61,422 nt of DNA from Flavobacteriales bacterium (GCA_004214015.1 SGZE01000002.1:1-61422); one strand, 5' to 3'; numbered from the stretch's first letter, positions 17,548 through 28,993 are shown. Notes: a model not told the origin generated them from the letters alone. Translations and numbers: made by a program.

Positions 17548-19440
17548 TTAATCAACGTTATCATGAAGGTATGTATTTACATCTGGAAATTCTAACTTAT
17601 TTTCTTCATTTAAAATAGTCTTTGAAAATATATCTTCATTTTGAGATTTGGTATTAGTAATTTCAATACCCATCCTTTTATAAGCAGGTATTTTTTCTAA
17701 ATCTTCTATAGTAGAATTTTTATTCTTAAACACATAATTAAATTGTTTTAGATTCTCTCTTCTAATTAGATTCTCATTGTCTAAATCAGTATCTAATGGT
17801 TTGTCAAATAAATTTTCAGATATTTCAACTTCATTATCTAACTTATCTTCATTTTCATGAATATGATCCTGGATTTCAATATCTTCAGACACTTCTTCAT
17901 CAAGGTCTAATTTAATAAACTGAATCTCATCGTCCTCAATATTACTAAGTTCTGAATCTGGAATATCATTAAAATCAATCTCATTTTCTTCATTAATATG
18001 ATTATATTCTGGTTCTTCTATCTCATTTGGTTTAGTTATATTTTTTTCATCAATATGATTATCATTTAAATTAAACTCTTCTTTTTCTGGATTATTAATT
18101 GAATAATTATCACTTGAAAAAAGACCAAATGAAATATCATTAGGCGATTCCTTAGAAGTATTAATTTCTGACTCAACATATTCAATTTCATGCAGCTCAA
18201 TATCATTAATCACAAAGTCTGTTGTTTCTGGTTCAACAACCTCATAACTTATGTCAATATTTCTTAGTATTTCATTAATTTCACTTTCTATCTTCTTTTG
18301 TTGAGACTCGTTATTTAATTTATCTTCAACAATTTCATCAGACTCATGAGTTAGATGATCTAATTCATCTTTATTCATTAATGATTTTTCAAAGGGGTGA
18401 TCTTGATCTAGTTTATAAACTACTTTTTTAGTTTCAGAACTTACAAGACTTTTTTGCTTTTCATCACCAAACCCAGTTGCTATTACAGTAACAGAAATAT
18501 TATTTCCTAACTCAAGATCTTCACCTACTCCCATTATTATATTTGCACTATTTCCTGTCTCATTTTGAATATATTCATTTATTTCCCCTATCTCATCAAT
18601 TGTAATTTCTTCAGTACCAGATACAATTAATAATAAAACATTTTTACTTCCTTCAATTTTATTGTCGTTAAGCAATGGAGAATCTAAAGCTTTTATTACA
18701 GCTTCATTTGCCCTATTTGATCCACTTGTAATAGATGATCCCATTATAGCAGTTCCACTATTAGATAATACTGTTTTTGCATCTTTTAGATCTATATTTT
18801 GAGTATAGTGATGAGTAATTACTTGTGCAACTCCTCTAGCAGCTGTAGCCAAAACTTCATCAGCTTTTGAAAATCCTTCTTTAAAACCTAGATTACCATA
18901 AACATCTCTTAATTTATTATTATTAATTATTATCAAGGAGTCTACTGATCTTTTTAGTTTCTCTAAACCTTTAATTGCCTGTAACTCTCTATTTTTTCCT
19001 TCGAAGTTAAATGGAATAGTAACAATCCCTACTGTTAAAATATCAAATTCCTTAGCCATTTCTGCAATAATAGGTGCAGCACCAGTTCCAGTTCCACCTC
19101 CCATTCCTGCAGTTATAAATAACATCTTAGTTTGAGTTTCCAAAAGATTCTTTAATTCTTCATAGCTTTCTAATGCTGCTAGTTTACCTATTTCAGGATT
19201 AGCTCCAGCTCCAAGACCCTCTGTTAAATTTACCCCAAGTTGGATTTTGTTAGGGACAGGACTTTCTTCTAAAGCTTGAGAATCTGTATTACAAACAACA
19301 AAATCTACTCCTTTGATTCCTTGTTTATACATATGATTTACCGCGTTACTTCCTCCCCCTCCTACTCCCATAACCTTCATTACATTGCTTTTATTTTTTG
19401 GTAAATCAAAACTAAAGTTTGTGTCTATTTCTGTTTTCAT
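17548..19440 (-). CDS. ftsZ: Cell division protein FtsZ
   Basis: Tubulin-like GTPase that forms the Z ring. The GTPase domain occupies ~20-320 with VGGGGSNAV (~26), NTDSQAL, the tubulin signature AGMGGGTGTGAAP (~111) and ISVTVIATGFG. A very acidic, Asn-rich linker follows (~370-585), then IPAYKRMGIEI and a further ~40 residues ending in NTYLHDNVD. The 630-residue length and C-terminal arrangement resemble other flavobacterial FtsZ, in which the IPAY-type motif is not quite terminal. It lies 15 bases after ftsA. Confidence 0.97.
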   Translation of the reverse strand: MKTEIDTNFSFDLPKNKSNVMKVMGVGGGGSNAVNHMYKQGIKGVDFVVCNTDSQALEESPVPNKIQLGVNLTEGLGAGANPEIGKLAALESYEELKNLLETQTKMLFITAGMGGGTGTGAAPIIAEMAKEFDILTVGIVTIPFNFEGKNRELQAIKGLEKLKRSVDSLIIINNNKLRDVYGNLGFKEGFSKADEVLATAARGVAQVITHHYTQNIDLKDAKTVLSNSGTAIMGSSITSGSNRANEAVIKALDSPLLNDNKIEGSKNVLLLIVSGTEEITIDEIGEINEYIQNETGNSANIIMGVGEDLELGNNISVTVIATGFGDEKQKSLVSSETKKVVYKLDQDHPFEKSLMNKDELDHLTHESDEIVEDKLNNESQQKKIESEINEILRNIDISYEVVEPETTDFVINDIELHEIEYVESEINTSKESPNDISFGLFSSDNYSINNPEKEEFNLNDNHIDEKNITKPNEIEEPEYNHINEENEIDFNDIPDSELSNIEDDEIQFIKLDLDEEVSEDIEIQDHIHENEDKLDNEVEISENLFDKPLDTDLDNENLIRRENLKQFNYVFKNKNSTIEDLEKIPAYKRMGIEITNTKSQNEDIFSKTILNEENKLEFPDVNTYLHDNVD

Positions 19441-19455
19441 CTTTTCAAATTTTTA

Positions 19456-20751
19456 TTAATTATCAATTGTATTATCTAGGTTTTCTACTTTATCTATAAA
19501 ACTTTTAAAACCTTCTGCCCATTTGGTCAAAGTTGTTTTTCTTCCTTGGTTTACTAAGTCATTTGAGGTTGAGTTTGAAATTGAGTTATCTTCTAAAGAA
19601 TTATTCTCAATAGCTTTCATCAACAAGCCAACTGCAGTTGAGTAAATTGGATTATACTCATTTGAGTCTCCAGCTAAATGTTCACCTGGAAATCCTATTC
19701 TAGTATCCATTCCAGTTACATATTCAGTTAATTGTTTTAAGTGTCTTAATTGACTTCCACCTCCTGTTAAAACAATTCCAGCTATTAATTTTTTCTTAGA
19801 ATCTTCATGACCATAATTTTTGATTTCTAGATAAGCTTGCTCTATTATTTCTACAACTCTTGCGTTAATAATCTTAGATAATGTTTTTAATGAAATTTCC
19901 TTTGGATCTCTTCCTCTAAGTCCTGGAATAGAAACAATTTCTGAATCTTTATTTTCACCAGGCCATGCTGAGCCAAATTTTATTTTTAATTGTTCAGCTT
20001 GATTACCAATTATTGAACATCCCTCTTTAATATCTTCTGTAATTACATTTCCACCAAAAGGAATTACTGCAGTATGTTTAATAATTCCATCTTTAAATAT
20101 AGCAACATCTGTGGTTCCTCCTCCTATATCAATTAGAGCTACTCCAGCTTCTTTTTCCTCCTCTGATAATACAGCATCTGAAGAGGCTAATGGCTCAAGG
20201 GTTATGTCTCCCATCTCTAAACCTGAACTTTTAATGCATTTTCCAATATTTCGAATTGATGATACCTGACCTACAACAATATGAAAATTTGCTTCTAGCC
20301 TACTACCATACATACCAATTGGTTCTTTGATTTCAGATTGACCATCAACTTTAAAATCCTGAGGAAGAACATGAATTATTTCTTCACCTGGAAGCATAAC
20401 TAATTTATAGACTTGATCAATTAACTTGTCAATATCATTTTCATTAATTACCTCATCTGGATTTTCTCTTGTAATGTAGTCACTATGCTGAAGACTTCTA
20501 ATATGTTGACCAGCTATACCTACTGCAACCTCCTTAACATCTACACCTGATTTTGATTGTGCTTCATCAACAGCAATTTTAATTGATTGTATTGTCTGTG
20601 TAATATTATTTACAACACCCCTATGAACTCCTAAACTTTGTGATTTTCCAACCCCTAGAATTTTAACTTTATTAAATTGATTTTTTTCTCCAACCATTGC
20701 TACAATTTTTGTAGTTCCTATGTCTAATCCTACAGAATAATTTTTATTCAT
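19456..20751 (-). CDS. ftsA: Cell division protein FtsA
   Basis: Actin-like ATPase that tethers FtsZ to the membrane. The 431 residues begin with the phosphate-1 motif VGLDIGTTKIVAMVG. The SHS2-type 1C subdomain is at about 85-165, phosphate-2 is GVALIDIGGGTTDVAIF (~200) and the adenosine motif is AGIVLTGGGSQLRHL (~325). The last helix, KWAEGFKSFIDKVENL, is a plausible amphipathic membrane anchor. It is flanked by ftsQ (3 bases upstream) and ftsZ (15 bases downstream), the standard order. Confidence 0.97.
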   Translation of the reverse strand: MNKNYSVGLDIGTTKIVAMVGEKNQFNKVKILGVGKSQSLGVHRGVVNNITQTIQSIKIAVDEAQSKSGVDVKEVAVGIAGQHIRSLQHSDYITRENPDEVINENDIDKLIDQVYKLVMLPGEEIIHVLPQDFKVDGQSEIKEPIGMYGSRLEANFHIVVGQVSSIRNIGKCIKSSGLEMGDITLEPLASSDAVLSEEEKEAGVALIDIGGGTTDVAIFKDGIIKHTAVIPFGGNVITEDIKEGCSIIGNQAEQLKIKFGSAWPGENKDSEIVSIPGLRGRDPKEISLKTLSKIINARVVEIIEQAYLEIKNYGHEDSKKKLIAGIVLTGGGSQLRHLKQLTEYVTGMDTRIGFPGEHLAGDSNEYNPIYSTAVGLLMKAIENNSLEDNSISNSTSNDLVNQGRKTTLTKWAEGFKSFIDKVENLDNTIDN

Positions 20752-20754
20752 AAT

Positions 20755-21441
20755 TTAATTTTTAATTGCTATTAATCTATTATTATAAACCAGATCAACT
20801 TGTTTATATTTTTTATTTGATGAATTATTAAATTGATAGATATAAAATCCTTTTAACATGTTTAGTTTATTTTTTAATTGAAACTCATTACCAAATCTTA
20901 TATCAAAATCAAAACCTTTAATATTTAAGTATATATCATCTCCCTTAAGGGTTATTGATTTTAATTTATTTTCGAAAAAATCATCATTCTCTAGAGCAGC
21001 AATTACCTTTAAAATTTTAAATTCCTCACCATCAGTTATAATTCCTTTAATCTCGGGGATGCTATCAATTGATGAATTGTATTTTTTAAAAATAACTCCT
21101 GAAGAATCCATATAACTATTTAATTCTCTTATGAATGCTATAGGTTCTCTGTCTTTTATATCAATATCTAATTGCAAATAGTTATTACGATAAACATCAA
21201 TACTTTTTATTGATTTAATTTTTTCAAGTTCTTTTTCAACTTTTTGAAATTCATTTAGATTTATTAAATCTGATAGCTCTTTATTTCTAATTAAGTCATC
21301 AACAACTTTTTTATTATCAAAGTATCCAGTACTTAAATAATTTATATTAATATCTAGATAATTATTATCGTCAGTTAAGCTAATCAAGGCTGAACTTGAC
21401 AATAGAATTATTAAGACAAACATTTTAATTAAGCTAGTCAT
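20755..21441 (-). CDS. ftsQ: Cell division protein FtsQ/DivIB
   Basis: Bitopic divisome protein linking early and late division proteins. The 228 residues comprise one N-terminal membrane segment (MFVLIILLSSSALISL), a POTRA-like domain (~45-115) and a beta domain. The segment KSIDVYRNNYLQLDIDIKDREPIAFI is the typical recognition region. Sequence similarity in this family is low, and position between murC and ftsA supports the call. The start overlaps the end of murC by 8 bases. Confidence 0.88.
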   Translation of the reverse strand: MTSLIKMFVLIILLSSSALISLTDDNNYLDININYLSTGYFDNKKVVDDLIRNKELSDLINLNEFQKVEKELEKIKSIKSIDVYRNNYLQLDIDIKDREPIAFIRELNSYMDSSGVIFKKYNSSIDSIPEIKGIITDGEEFKILKVIAALENDDFFENKLKSITLKGDDIYLNIKGFDFDIRFGNEFQLKNKLNMLKGFYIYQFNNSSNKKYKQVDLVYNNRLIAIKN

Positions 21442-22765
21442 TTGTAAATATTTTTTTATTTAAATTTTCAGTTATATTTCCAGCTCCTAATATTGATATG
21501 ACTTCTGTTTTTGAGTTTATTATTATATCATTAATTAGTTCTTTATTAATAATTTCTTTCTTTGCTGAACTTATCTTTTCTAGTAATACTTTTGAGTTAA
21601 CTCCTTCAATTGGCTTTTCTCTAGCAGGATAAATTTCTAGCAGATATACTTCATCAAACTTTGATAAGACTGTTGCAAAATCTTCCATAAAATCTCTTGT
21701 CCTTGAAAATAAATGAGGCTGAAAAATAACAGATGTAGATTTATTTTTATAATTACTATTTATTGTATTTAAAACTGATTCAATTTCAGTTGGATGATGA
21801 GCATAATCATCTATAATAATTTTATCATCAATTTTATATATATTCATTCTTCTTTCTATTCCATTTAAATCAGAAAGAAATGGGAGTAATTCTGAAATCT
21901 CAATTTCTTTAATCTGATCAATTATAGAAAGGGCTGATAAAACATTTTTTAGATTATGCAGTCCAATGATATTAACATATATTTTAGTGAAAAAATTATC
22001 TGGTGTTTTAAAGTCAAAAATAATTCCGTCATTTTTTATTATTATACTTGAAGCTTTATAATCGGCATCATTTTTAATTGAAAAAGTAAAATCACCTTTA
22101 ATATTAATATCCTTTTCAACAACTAAGCTGTTTTTAACACTTTTTGAAAATAGCTTAAAACTCTTACTTAAAGATTCAAAGTCTCCATATATATCAAGAT
22201 GGTCACTATCAAGTGAAGTAATAACTGCATAGTCTGGAGATAAGTTAAGAAAAGACCTATCATATTCATCTGCTTCAACTATCACATAATCATCTCCAGT
22301 AAATAAATAGTTTGAATTATGCCCCTTCATGATTCCTCCAACAAAAGCTTTAAATTTTAATCCATAAGAATAAAAAAGATCACTAATTATTGCAGTAGTT
22401 GTTGTTTTTCCATGGGTTCCTGCTACTGCAATACATTTAGAAGTTTGAGATATCTCTCCAAGAATTTCTGATCTCTTATAAATTTTATTTTTTCCATTTG
22501 AAATAAAATAATTTAGAAAAACATTATCTTTTTTGATAGCAGGAGTATATATAATCTCCAAATCTTCTCCCATTATATCTTCAGGAATCTCTTCAAGATT
22601 TAATTTATTAGTAATAGCTATTCCTTTTTTTAATAATATTTCTATTGATCTATTATTCGATTGATCATACCCAAAAACAATGTTTCCTTTATCATGAAGA
22701 AATTGAGCAATCGAAGACATTCCAATACCTCCAATACCAATAAAAAAATATTTTTTATTCAGCAT
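21434..22765 (-). CDS. murC: UDP-N-acetylmuramate--L-alanine ligase
   Basis: ATP-dependent addition of L-Ala to UDP-MurNAc. The 443 residues show the Mur ligase layout: an N-terminal Rossmann domain with FIGIGGIGMSSIAQFLHDKG, the central ATPase P-loop VAGTHGKTTTTAIIS (~113), VEADEYDRSFLNLSPDYAV, and the C-terminal domain with IIDDYAHHPTEI. It overlaps murG by 11 bases and ftsQ by 8, so the reading frames are tightly linked in translation. Confidence 0.97.
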   Translation of the reverse strand: MLNKKYFFIGIGGIGMSSIAQFLHDKGNIVFGYDQSNNRSIEILLKKGIAITNKLNLEEIPEDIMGEDLEIIYTPAIKKDNVFLNYFISNGKNKIYKRSEILGEISQTSKCIAVAGTHGKTTTTAIISDLFYSYGLKFKAFVGGIMKGHNSNYLFTGDDYVIVEADEYDRSFLNLSPDYAVITSLDSDHLDIYGDFESLSKSFKLFSKSVKNSLVVEKDINIKGDFTFSIKNDADYKASSIIIKNDGIIFDFKTPDNFFTKIYVNIIGLHNLKNVLSALSIIDQIKEIEISELLPFLSDLNGIERRMNIYKIDDKIIIDDYAHHPTEIESVLNTINSNYKNKSTSVIFQPHLFSRTRDFMEDFATVLSKFDEVYLLEIYPAREKPIEGVNSKVLLEKISSAKKEIINKELINDIIINSKTEVISILGAGNITENLNKKIFTND

Positions 22766-23849
22766 TATTCAAATGTTTTTTTATTAATTCTACAATATCA
22801 TTTGAGGCATTGGGTAATGCTATTTTAGATATATTATACGATAGTTCTTCTTGTAATTTTTTGTCTCTTATTACTAAATCAAGCTTATTCCTAAATATTA
22901 AATCTAGATCCTTCTCTTCAATACATATACATGCATGTTTTTCTTCAATTGCTCTTGCATTTTCTAATTGATGATTCTCTGCCACATTAGGAGAAGGAAT
23001 TAAAATTGCTGGCTTTGAGACAATTGCTAATTCAGAAAGAGTTAATGCACCACTTCTAGCTATTATTAAATCAGATGAATAATATACAGAATCAATATCA
23101 TCTATGAAGTCTGTAACAAAGACAGAGTCTGAATTATATTTTTTATAGTCTTCAAAGTAGTTCTTTCCACATTGCCAAATTATAAATATATTTTGCGAGA
23201 TTATAAAGTCAATATTCTCTTCAATCGTTCTATTTATTTTATCAGACCCTAAACTTCCACCAAGAATTGAAATCACAATTTTGCTTTCATCAATTTTTAA
23301 TTTTTTCTTTAAATCTATTAGATTATTCAAATTAGAAATTGACTCTCTTACAGGGTTTCCTGTTAAGAACAATTTATTTGAAGGAAAGTATTTTTCCATC
23401 TTATCATAAGCTACAGATATATAATTAGCATGGTTAGAAAGAAGTCTATTAGAAATTCCAGGGAATGAATTTTGTTCTTGTATTAAAGTAGGAATTCTTA
23501 AAATTGAGGAAATAAATACTATTGGAAAACTTGCAAAACCTCCTGTTCCTATAACAAATTTTGGTTTATATTTTATTAAAATAAATATTGACTGTATTAA
23601 ACTTATAATCAGTTTAAGTGGCAAAATTATATTTTTAAGTGAAAAAGATCTTTGAAGACCACTTATCCATAAACCATGAATATTATAACCATATTTAGGG
23701 ATAATGTTCATTTCCATTCTTCCTATTGCTCCAACAAATTTTATTTCAGCATTATTGAAAGACTCATTAATCTTATTAGCAATAGATAATGCTGGATAAA
23801 TATGCCCACCTGTTCCACCTCCTGAAATTATAAATCTATTCTTTCTCAC
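22755..23849 (-). CDS. murG: UDP-GlcNAc:lipid I N-acetylglucosaminyltransferase
   Basis: Makes lipid II at the inner face of the membrane. The 364-residue GT-B glycosyltransferase carries SGGGTGGHIYPALSIA at the N-terminus, VIGTGGFASFP, QEQNSFPGISNR and the donor-site SGALTLSELAIVSKPAILIPSP. The start is GTG at 23849, inside the end of ftsW (14-base overlap). It is followed by murC with an 11-base overlap. Confidence 0.97.
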   Translation of the reverse strand: MRKNRFIISGGGTGGHIYPALSIANKINESFNNAEIKFVGAIGRMEMNIIPKYGYNIHGLWISGLQRSFSLKNIILPLKLIISLIQSIFILIKYKPKFVIGTGGFASFPIVFISSILRIPTLIQEQNSFPGISNRLLSNHANYISVAYDKMEKYFPSNKLFLTGNPVRESISNLNNLIDLKKKLKIDESKIVISILGGSLGSDKINRTIEENIDFIISQNIFIIWQCGKNYFEDYKKYNSDSVFVTDFIDDIDSVYYSSDLIIARSGALTLSELAIVSKPAILIPSPNVAENHQLENARAIEEKHACICIEEKDLDLIFRNKLDLVIRDKKLQEELSYNISKIALPNASNDIVELIKKHLNNAE

Positions 23850-24987
23850 TATTCATGTTTTTAATTGAAGAGCTCACACTAAGTATCATTCCTAAGGATA
23901 TGCAAGTCATCCATGCAGATGATCCTCCACTACTAATTAATGGTAAGTTTTGACCAGTTACAGGTATTATTTGAGTAGCAACTGAAATATTTGTAAATGC
24001 CTGCATAATAATAAAAATTCCAAGTCCTGAGACTAATATTTTTCCAAACCTATCATCCGTTCGATGGGTTATAACAAGAATTCTAAAGAACATTAATATA
24101 TATAGAACTATTATCAAGGAACCACCTATAATACCATACTCTTCAACAATTATGGCAAAAATAAAATCTGAATTACTTTGAGGTAAATGATTCTTCATAA
24201 TACTTTTTCCTGCACCAATACCAATTAAGCCTCCATTATTTATTGCCATTTTAGCTCTTTCTATTTGATAACTTGCATCTGAATTTTTATTAGATCCAAA
24301 ATTTTCAACTCTACTAATCCAAGTATCTATTCTATTTGGGAGTTTTTCAGGAAATGCTTTAGCTGTTAGAAAAAAGATTATCAACAGGAAAGTCAATATT
24401 AAAAACATCTTAAATAAATGACGTAAAGGAAATCCAGAAATTATAAGAACAACAAACAATGCACTAAAAATTAGAAAAGCTGATGAAAAATTAGCTGGTA
24501 GAATTAAAAATATATATGCAAATATTGGAAGCCAAAGAGGAAGTAAAGTTTGAGAAAATTTAGTTTCTGACAACTTTACTTTTGAAAGATATCTAGCAGT
24601 ATATGTTATTATAATTATAGCTGCAAATGAAGAAGTCTGAAAACCAATTCCAATTAGTGGAATATCTATCCACCTACTTGCAGCTGAGCCCCCTATCATA
24701 GTTCCCTGAGATAATGTATATGCTAATAATGCTAATCCAATTGGAAGAAGAATTAATGACATACCCTTGAACAGTTTAAATGGAACTAATTTCACAGACA
24801 ACATTAATATAATCCCAAAAAGTAGTACAATTAGATGTTTTACCAAATAGTAAATTGGTGATGAACCATCAACTACATAGGAAAGATATGAGCTAGATGA
24901 AAAAACTGGAAAAAAAGAAAACAGAGATAATAGTAATATAATTACTAATAAAACTTTATCACCGAATATTAAACTTTTAGTACTCAT
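23836..24987 (-). CDS. ftsW: Peptidoglycan glycosyltransferase FtsW
   Basis: SEDS-family polymerase of septal peptidoglycan, working with the transpeptidase FtsI. The 383 residues have about ten membrane segments. Recognisable SEDS stretches are GGLIGIGAGKSIMKNHLPQSNSDFIFA-type (seen as GLIGIGAGKSIMKNHLPQSN then SDFIFAIIVEEYG) and the C-terminal QNLPLISSGGSSAWMTC. FtsW rather than RodA is judged from its place between murD and murG. It abuts murD directly. Confidence 0.95.
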   Translation of the reverse strand: MSTKSLIFGDKVLLVIILLLSLFSFFPVFSSSSYLSYVVDGSSPIYYLVKHLIVLLFGIILMLSVKLVPFKLFKGMSLILLPIGLALLAYTLSQGTMIGGSAASRWIDIPLIGIGFQTSSFAAIIIITYTARYLSKVKLSETKFSQTLLPLWLPIFAYIFLILPANFSSAFLIFSALFVVLIISGFPLRHLFKMFLILTFLLIIFFLTAKAFPEKLPNRIDTWISRVENFGSNKNSDASYQIERAKMAINNGGLIGIGAGKSIMKNHLPQSNSDFIFAIIVEEYGIIGGSLIIVLYILMFFRILVITHRTDDRFGKILVSGLGIFIIMQAFTNISVATQIIPVTGQNLPLISSGGSSAWMTCISLGMILSVSSSIKNMNSEKE

Positions 24988-26319
24988 CTATAAATTTCTA
25001 ACAGCATTTTTAAATTGATTTCCTCTATCTTCATAATTATCAAATAAATCGAAACTAGAACATGCGGGAGATAAAAGAACATTTTCTTTTTTCTCTGCAA
25101 TCTTATTAGCTACTTTAACAGCTTCAGTAATTGACTCTGTTTCAACAATAATTTCTATTACTGGTTTAAATGTTTCAATAATTTTAGCATTATCTATTCC
25201 AAGACATATAATAGCTTTTACTTTCTCTCTTACAATTGGAAGTAATTCAGTGTAGTCATTTCCTTTGTCAACTCCACCTGCAATCCATACGGTTGGTGAT
25301 TTCATTGAATCAAGTGCATAATAAGCAGCATTTACATTTGTAGCTTTAGAATCGTTAATATAATTTACTCCTTGGATTTTTAAGAAATTTTCAAGACGAT
25401 GTGGAAGACCAGAAAAAGTTAATAGGCTTTCTCTAATAATTTCGTTATCAATTTTAAGCAAATCTGAGACAGTAATTGCTGCCATTGCATTAAGTAAATT
25501 ATGCCTTCCCTTAAGCGCAAACTCTTCTGTATTTATCATAATAGTTTTTTTTTTGTTAGAAAGAATGTTATTTTCAACTAATACTTGATTTTGATTACTA
25601 TTTTTAATTCCAATTGAAATTTTATTTACTGGTAATTTTTTATTTTTTAATACATCAATTAAAGCCTTATCATCTGAATTATAAATTAAATAATCAGACT
25701 CATCTTGATTCATTGTAATCTTCATCTTAGCATCTACATATTTGCTAAAATCATTGTCGTATCTATCAAGGTGATCTTCAATAATATTGGTTATAACAGA
25801 AATATTTGGCTTAAATTTTTTAATATCATCAAGTTGAAAACTGCTGATTTCTAAGACATAGACTTCTTTATCTCCAGATAGAAGTGTTTTTGAAAAGCTA
25901 TCACCAATATTTCCTGCTAGACCAACATCTATTCCAGATTTATGAAGAATATGATGAATTAACTTGGTTGTAGTAGTTTTTCCGTTTGTACCAGTAATAC
26001 ATATTTTAAATGAATTTGAATAACTACTTGCAAATTCAATTTCAGAAATTATTGGAATATCAATAGATTTGATTTTTGAAATAATTTCAGAATTATTTGG
26101 TATTCCTGGGCTTTTAATAATTAAATCTGAAAATTCAATTTCATTAAAAGTGTGTTTGTTCTCTTCAAATCTGATTGAATTTTCAAGAAATATTGATTTT
26201 ATATCTTTTCTAATTTTAGAATTGTCAGAAACAAATACATTATGACCTTTTTGATTTGCTAACATAGCTGCCCCAAATCCACTCTCCCCGGCTCCAAGAA
26301 TAGTTATATTTTTTATCAT
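24988..26319 (-). CDS. murD: UDP-N-acetylmuramoyl-L-alanine--D-glutamate ligase
   Basis: Adds D-Glu to UDP-MurNAc-L-Ala. The 443 residues contain [14 protein letters not shown] (UMP-binding Rossmann domain), the P-loop [16 protein letters not shown] (~110), [29 protein letters not shown] and the C-terminal [15 protein letters not shown]. The ATG overlaps the mraY stop (ATGA, 4 bases), and ftsW begins on the next base after its stop. Confidence 0.97.
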   Translation of the reverse strand: MIKNITILGAGESGFGAAMLANQKGHNVFVSDNSKIRKDIKSIFLENSIRFEENKHTFNEIEFSDLIIKSPGIPNNSEIISKIKSIDIPIISEIEFASSYSNSFKICITGTNGKTTTTKLIHHILHKSGIDVGLAGNIGDSFSKTLLSGDKEVYVLEISSFQLDDIKKFKPNISVITNIIEDHLDRYDNDFSKYVDAKMKITMNQDESDYLIYNSDDKALIDVLKNKKLPVNKISIGIKNSNQNQVLVENNILSNKKKTIMINTEEFALKGRHNLLNAMAAITVSDLLKIDNEIIRESLLTFSGLPHRLENFLKIQGVNYINDSKATNVNAAYYALDSMKSPTVWIAGGVDKGNDYTELLPIVREKVKAIICLGIDNAKIIETFKPVIEIIVETESITEAVKVANKIAEKKENVLLSPACSSFDLFDNYEDRGNQFKNAVRNL

Positions 26320-27530
26320 CTAATTTTTAATGTTAAGATTGTGATAAGAGCTAAGAATATTCCAATAATCCATAACCTCGAAACTATTTTACTTTCATGA
26401 TATCCAACTTTCTGAAAATGATGATGAATTGGAGACATTAAAAAAATACGTTTACCTATACCTGTTCTTCTTTTAGTTATTTTGAAATAACTGACTTGAA
26501 GAATAACTGATAATGCTTCTAATAGAAAAACTCCACATAAGATTGGTATTAGTAATTCTTTCCTTATTAAAATTGAAATAACTGCGATTAGACCTCCAAC
26601 TGTCAAGCTTCCTGTGTCTCCCATAAAGACAGTAGCTGGGTAAGTGTTGTACCAAAGAAAACCAACTAATGAGCCTAATAATGCAGCAATAAAGATTGTA
26701 ATTTCTCCAACTCTAGGTATATACATTATATTGAGATAATCTGAGAAAATTATATTTCCTGAAGTCCATGCAAAAACTCCAAGAGTAAATACAATTATTG
26801 CAGACAGACCAGCAGATAAGCCATCTAATCCATCTGTTAAATTATTGGAGTTCGAAACTGCAGAGATAATAAATATTATTACTGGAATTAATATTATCCA
26901 TAATAATCTATCACCATATTTGAATATAGAGTTTGATATTTCACTGTAGTCTAACTCATTATCTTTGAAGAATGGAATAGTTGTCTTAAATGATTTAATT
27001 TCTTCAACTTCAGAGAATTCAATCTTATCATTATTTAAATCTTTATCAAATTCAACTATTGTAATATCATTATTTGTTAAAAGAATTAATGCAACAAAAA
27101 TTCCTAATAATGACTGACCTGCTATTTTAAACTTACCCTTTAATCCTTTTTTATCTTTCTTGAAAACTTTAATATAATCATCAATAAAACCAATAGTTCC
27201 AAGCATTAGTGTTGAAAATATTAATATTTGAATATAAATGTTTTCAAGATTAGACATTAAAATTACTGGAATAAGTGTTCCTATTATAATTATCAAACCA
27301 CCCATAGTAGGAGTTCCTACTTTTTTATCTTCACCATCTAAACCAAGCTCTCTAATATTCTCACCTATTTGTTTTCTTTTTAAATAATTAATTATTTTTT
27401 TTCCAAAAATTACAGATATAATAAGTGATAATAATACCGATACAGCAGCTCTAAAAGACAAATAACTAAATAGACTAGCACCTGGAAAGTTAAATTGACT
27501 TTCTAATATTTCGAACAGATAGTATAACAT
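26316..27530 (-). CDS. mraY: Phospho-N-acetylmuramoyl-pentapeptide transferase
   Basis: Integral membrane enzyme that makes lipid I from UDP-MurNAc-pentapeptide and undecaprenyl phosphate. The 404 residues form about ten membrane segments. They carry [33 protein letters not shown] with the Asp pair, [27 protein letters not shown] and [14 protein letters not shown]. It is longer than the ~360 of E. coli because of a polar insertion at about 160-200, as is usual in Bacteroidota. It starts 2 bases after murE and overlaps murD by 4. Confidence 0.97.
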   Translation of the reverse strand: MLYYLFEILESQFNFPGASLFSYLSFRAAVSVLLSLIISVIFGKKIINYLKRKQIGENIRELGLDGEDKKVGTPTMGGLIIIIGTLIPVILMSNLENIYIQILIFSTLMLGTIGFIDDYIKVFKKDKKGLKGKFKIAGQSLLGIFVALILLTNNDITIVEFDKDLNNDKIEFSEVEEIKSFKTTIPFFKDNELDYSEISNSIFKYGDRLLWIILIPVIIFIISAVSNSNNLTDGLDGLSAGLSAIIVFTLGVFAWTSGNIIFSDYLNIMYIPRVGEITIFIAALLGSLVGFLWYNTYPATVFMGDTGSLTVGGLIAVISILIRKELLIPILCGVFLLEALSVILQVSYFKITKRRTGIGKRIFLMSPIHHHFQKVGYHESKIVSRLWIIGIFLALITILTLKIR

Positions 27531-27532
27531 AT

Positions 27533-28993
27533 TTATTTATTAAAAATTTCTTTTGCAATTTTAAAATCATCAAACTTTACTCTCATATTATTTTTTAGTT
27601 CTTGATAATCTTCATGACCTTTTCCTGCTATTAGAACTATATCTCCTTGCATACTTCTCTCTTTTGCTTCTATAATTGCTTTAGATCTCTCTATTTCTAC
27701 TGTAACTTTATCCGTATTAAATTTTGAAACCCCCTTAATCATATCTTCAATAATTGAATTTGGATCTTCAGATCTTGGATTATCTGAAGTAAATATTACT
27801 CTTGAACTTAAATCAGAACAAATTTTACCCATAATTGAACGCTTATCTTTATCTCTATCTCCTCCACATCCAATTACAGTTATAAGATTTTGACTTGATG
27901 ATTTTATTTTATTTATAGTCGATATTACATTTTCTATAGCATCTGGAGTATGAGCGTAGTCAACGATAACTGTAACTTTATTAGTTGACAAAAAAGATTG
28001 TAACCTACCAACTACACTTTCAAGCATACTTATAGCGGTTAATAATTTAATTTTATCAATATTATATAGTTTTCCTACAGAGTATATAGCTAATAAATTC
28101 GAAGCGTTAAACTTACCTATTAGCTTAGTCCAAATCTCACTACTTTCTATACTTAGAAGCATTCCATTTAATTGTTGTTCAATTATTCTTGATGAAAAAT
28201 TTGACTTTGACTTTAATGAATATGAGTATACTCTAGCTGAAGTATTTTGAACCATATATTTAGCATTTTTATCATCTATATTAATAAGTGCAAAAGCTTT
28301 TTTACCTAATCTATCAAACACAATTTTTTTGGTATCTCTATATTCTTTAAATGATTTATGATAATCAAGATGATCATGAGTAAGGTTGGTAAAAATCATT
28401 CCCTTAAAATCAAGTCCATTAACTCTTTTTTGAAAAATCCCATGAGACGATACCTCAATAAAACAAACTTGAACACCCTTTTCAATCATTTTTGATAAAT
28501 GATGATTTAAAGTTATTGGATCAGGAGTTGTGTTTTTTGAAGTTTCAATGAAATCATCATATTCAATATTTATAGTTGAAACTAATCCAGATTTAATATC
28601 TAAATCATTATATAATTTATATAAAAGTGATGCTATTGTTGTCTTACCATTTGTTCCTGTAACACCTATCAAATCTATTTTCGAAGATGGAATATCATAA
28701 AAATTTGAAGCAATTATTGAAAGTGCTGATTTTGAACAATCAACACATATATAAACTGAATTATTATTTTTAAAATTTTTAGGTAATTTTTCACAGACAA
28801 TAACAGATGCTCCTTTTTTAAGTGATTGATCAATGTAATCGTGGCCATCAATCCTATATCCTTCAATAGCTACAAATAGAGTATTATTTTCAACATTTCT
28901 TGAGTCAAAAGTTACTTTTGTAATATCTATATCAGTATCTCCGTAAACTGAATTAATATTTACTTTAAATAATATCTCTTTTAACTTTTTCAA
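27533..28993 (-). CDS. murE: UDP-MurNAc-tripeptide ligase, probably meso-diaminopimelate-adding
   Basis: Adds the third amino acid of the stem peptide. The 486 residues have the P-loop [18 protein letters not shown] (~112) and the specificity loop SDNPRSEDP (~400), where DNPR marks meso-diaminopimelate and not lysine. [14 protein letters not shown] is also present. The start is TTG at 28993, overlapping the ftsI stop (TTGA, 4 bases). Together with murF at 53498 the pathway to the pentapeptide is complete apart from murA, murB and ddl. Confidence 0.96.
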   Translation of the reverse strand: MKKLKEILFKVNINSVYGDTDIDITKVTFDSRNVENNTLFVAIEGYRIDGHDYIDQSLKKGASVIVCEKLPKNFKNNNSVYICVDCSKSALSIIASNFYDIPSSKIDLIGVTGTNGKTTIASLLYKLYNDLDIKSGLVSTINIEYDDFIETSKNTTPDPITLNHHLSKMIEKGVQVCFIEVSSHGIFQKRVNGLDFKGMIFTNLTHDHLDYHKSFKEYRDTKKIVFDRLGKKAFALINIDDKNAKYMVQNTSARVYSYSLKSKSNFSSRIIEQQLNGMLLSIESSEIWTKLIGKFNASNLLAIYSVGKLYNIDKIKLLTAISMLESVVGRLQSFLSTNKVTVIVDYAHTPDAIENVISTINKIKSSSQNLITVIGCGGDRDKDKRSIMGKICSDLSSRVIFTSDNPRSEDPNSIIEDMIKGVSKFNTDKVTVEIERSKAIIEAKERSMQGDIVLIAGKGHEDYQELKNNMRVKFDDFKIAKEIFNK

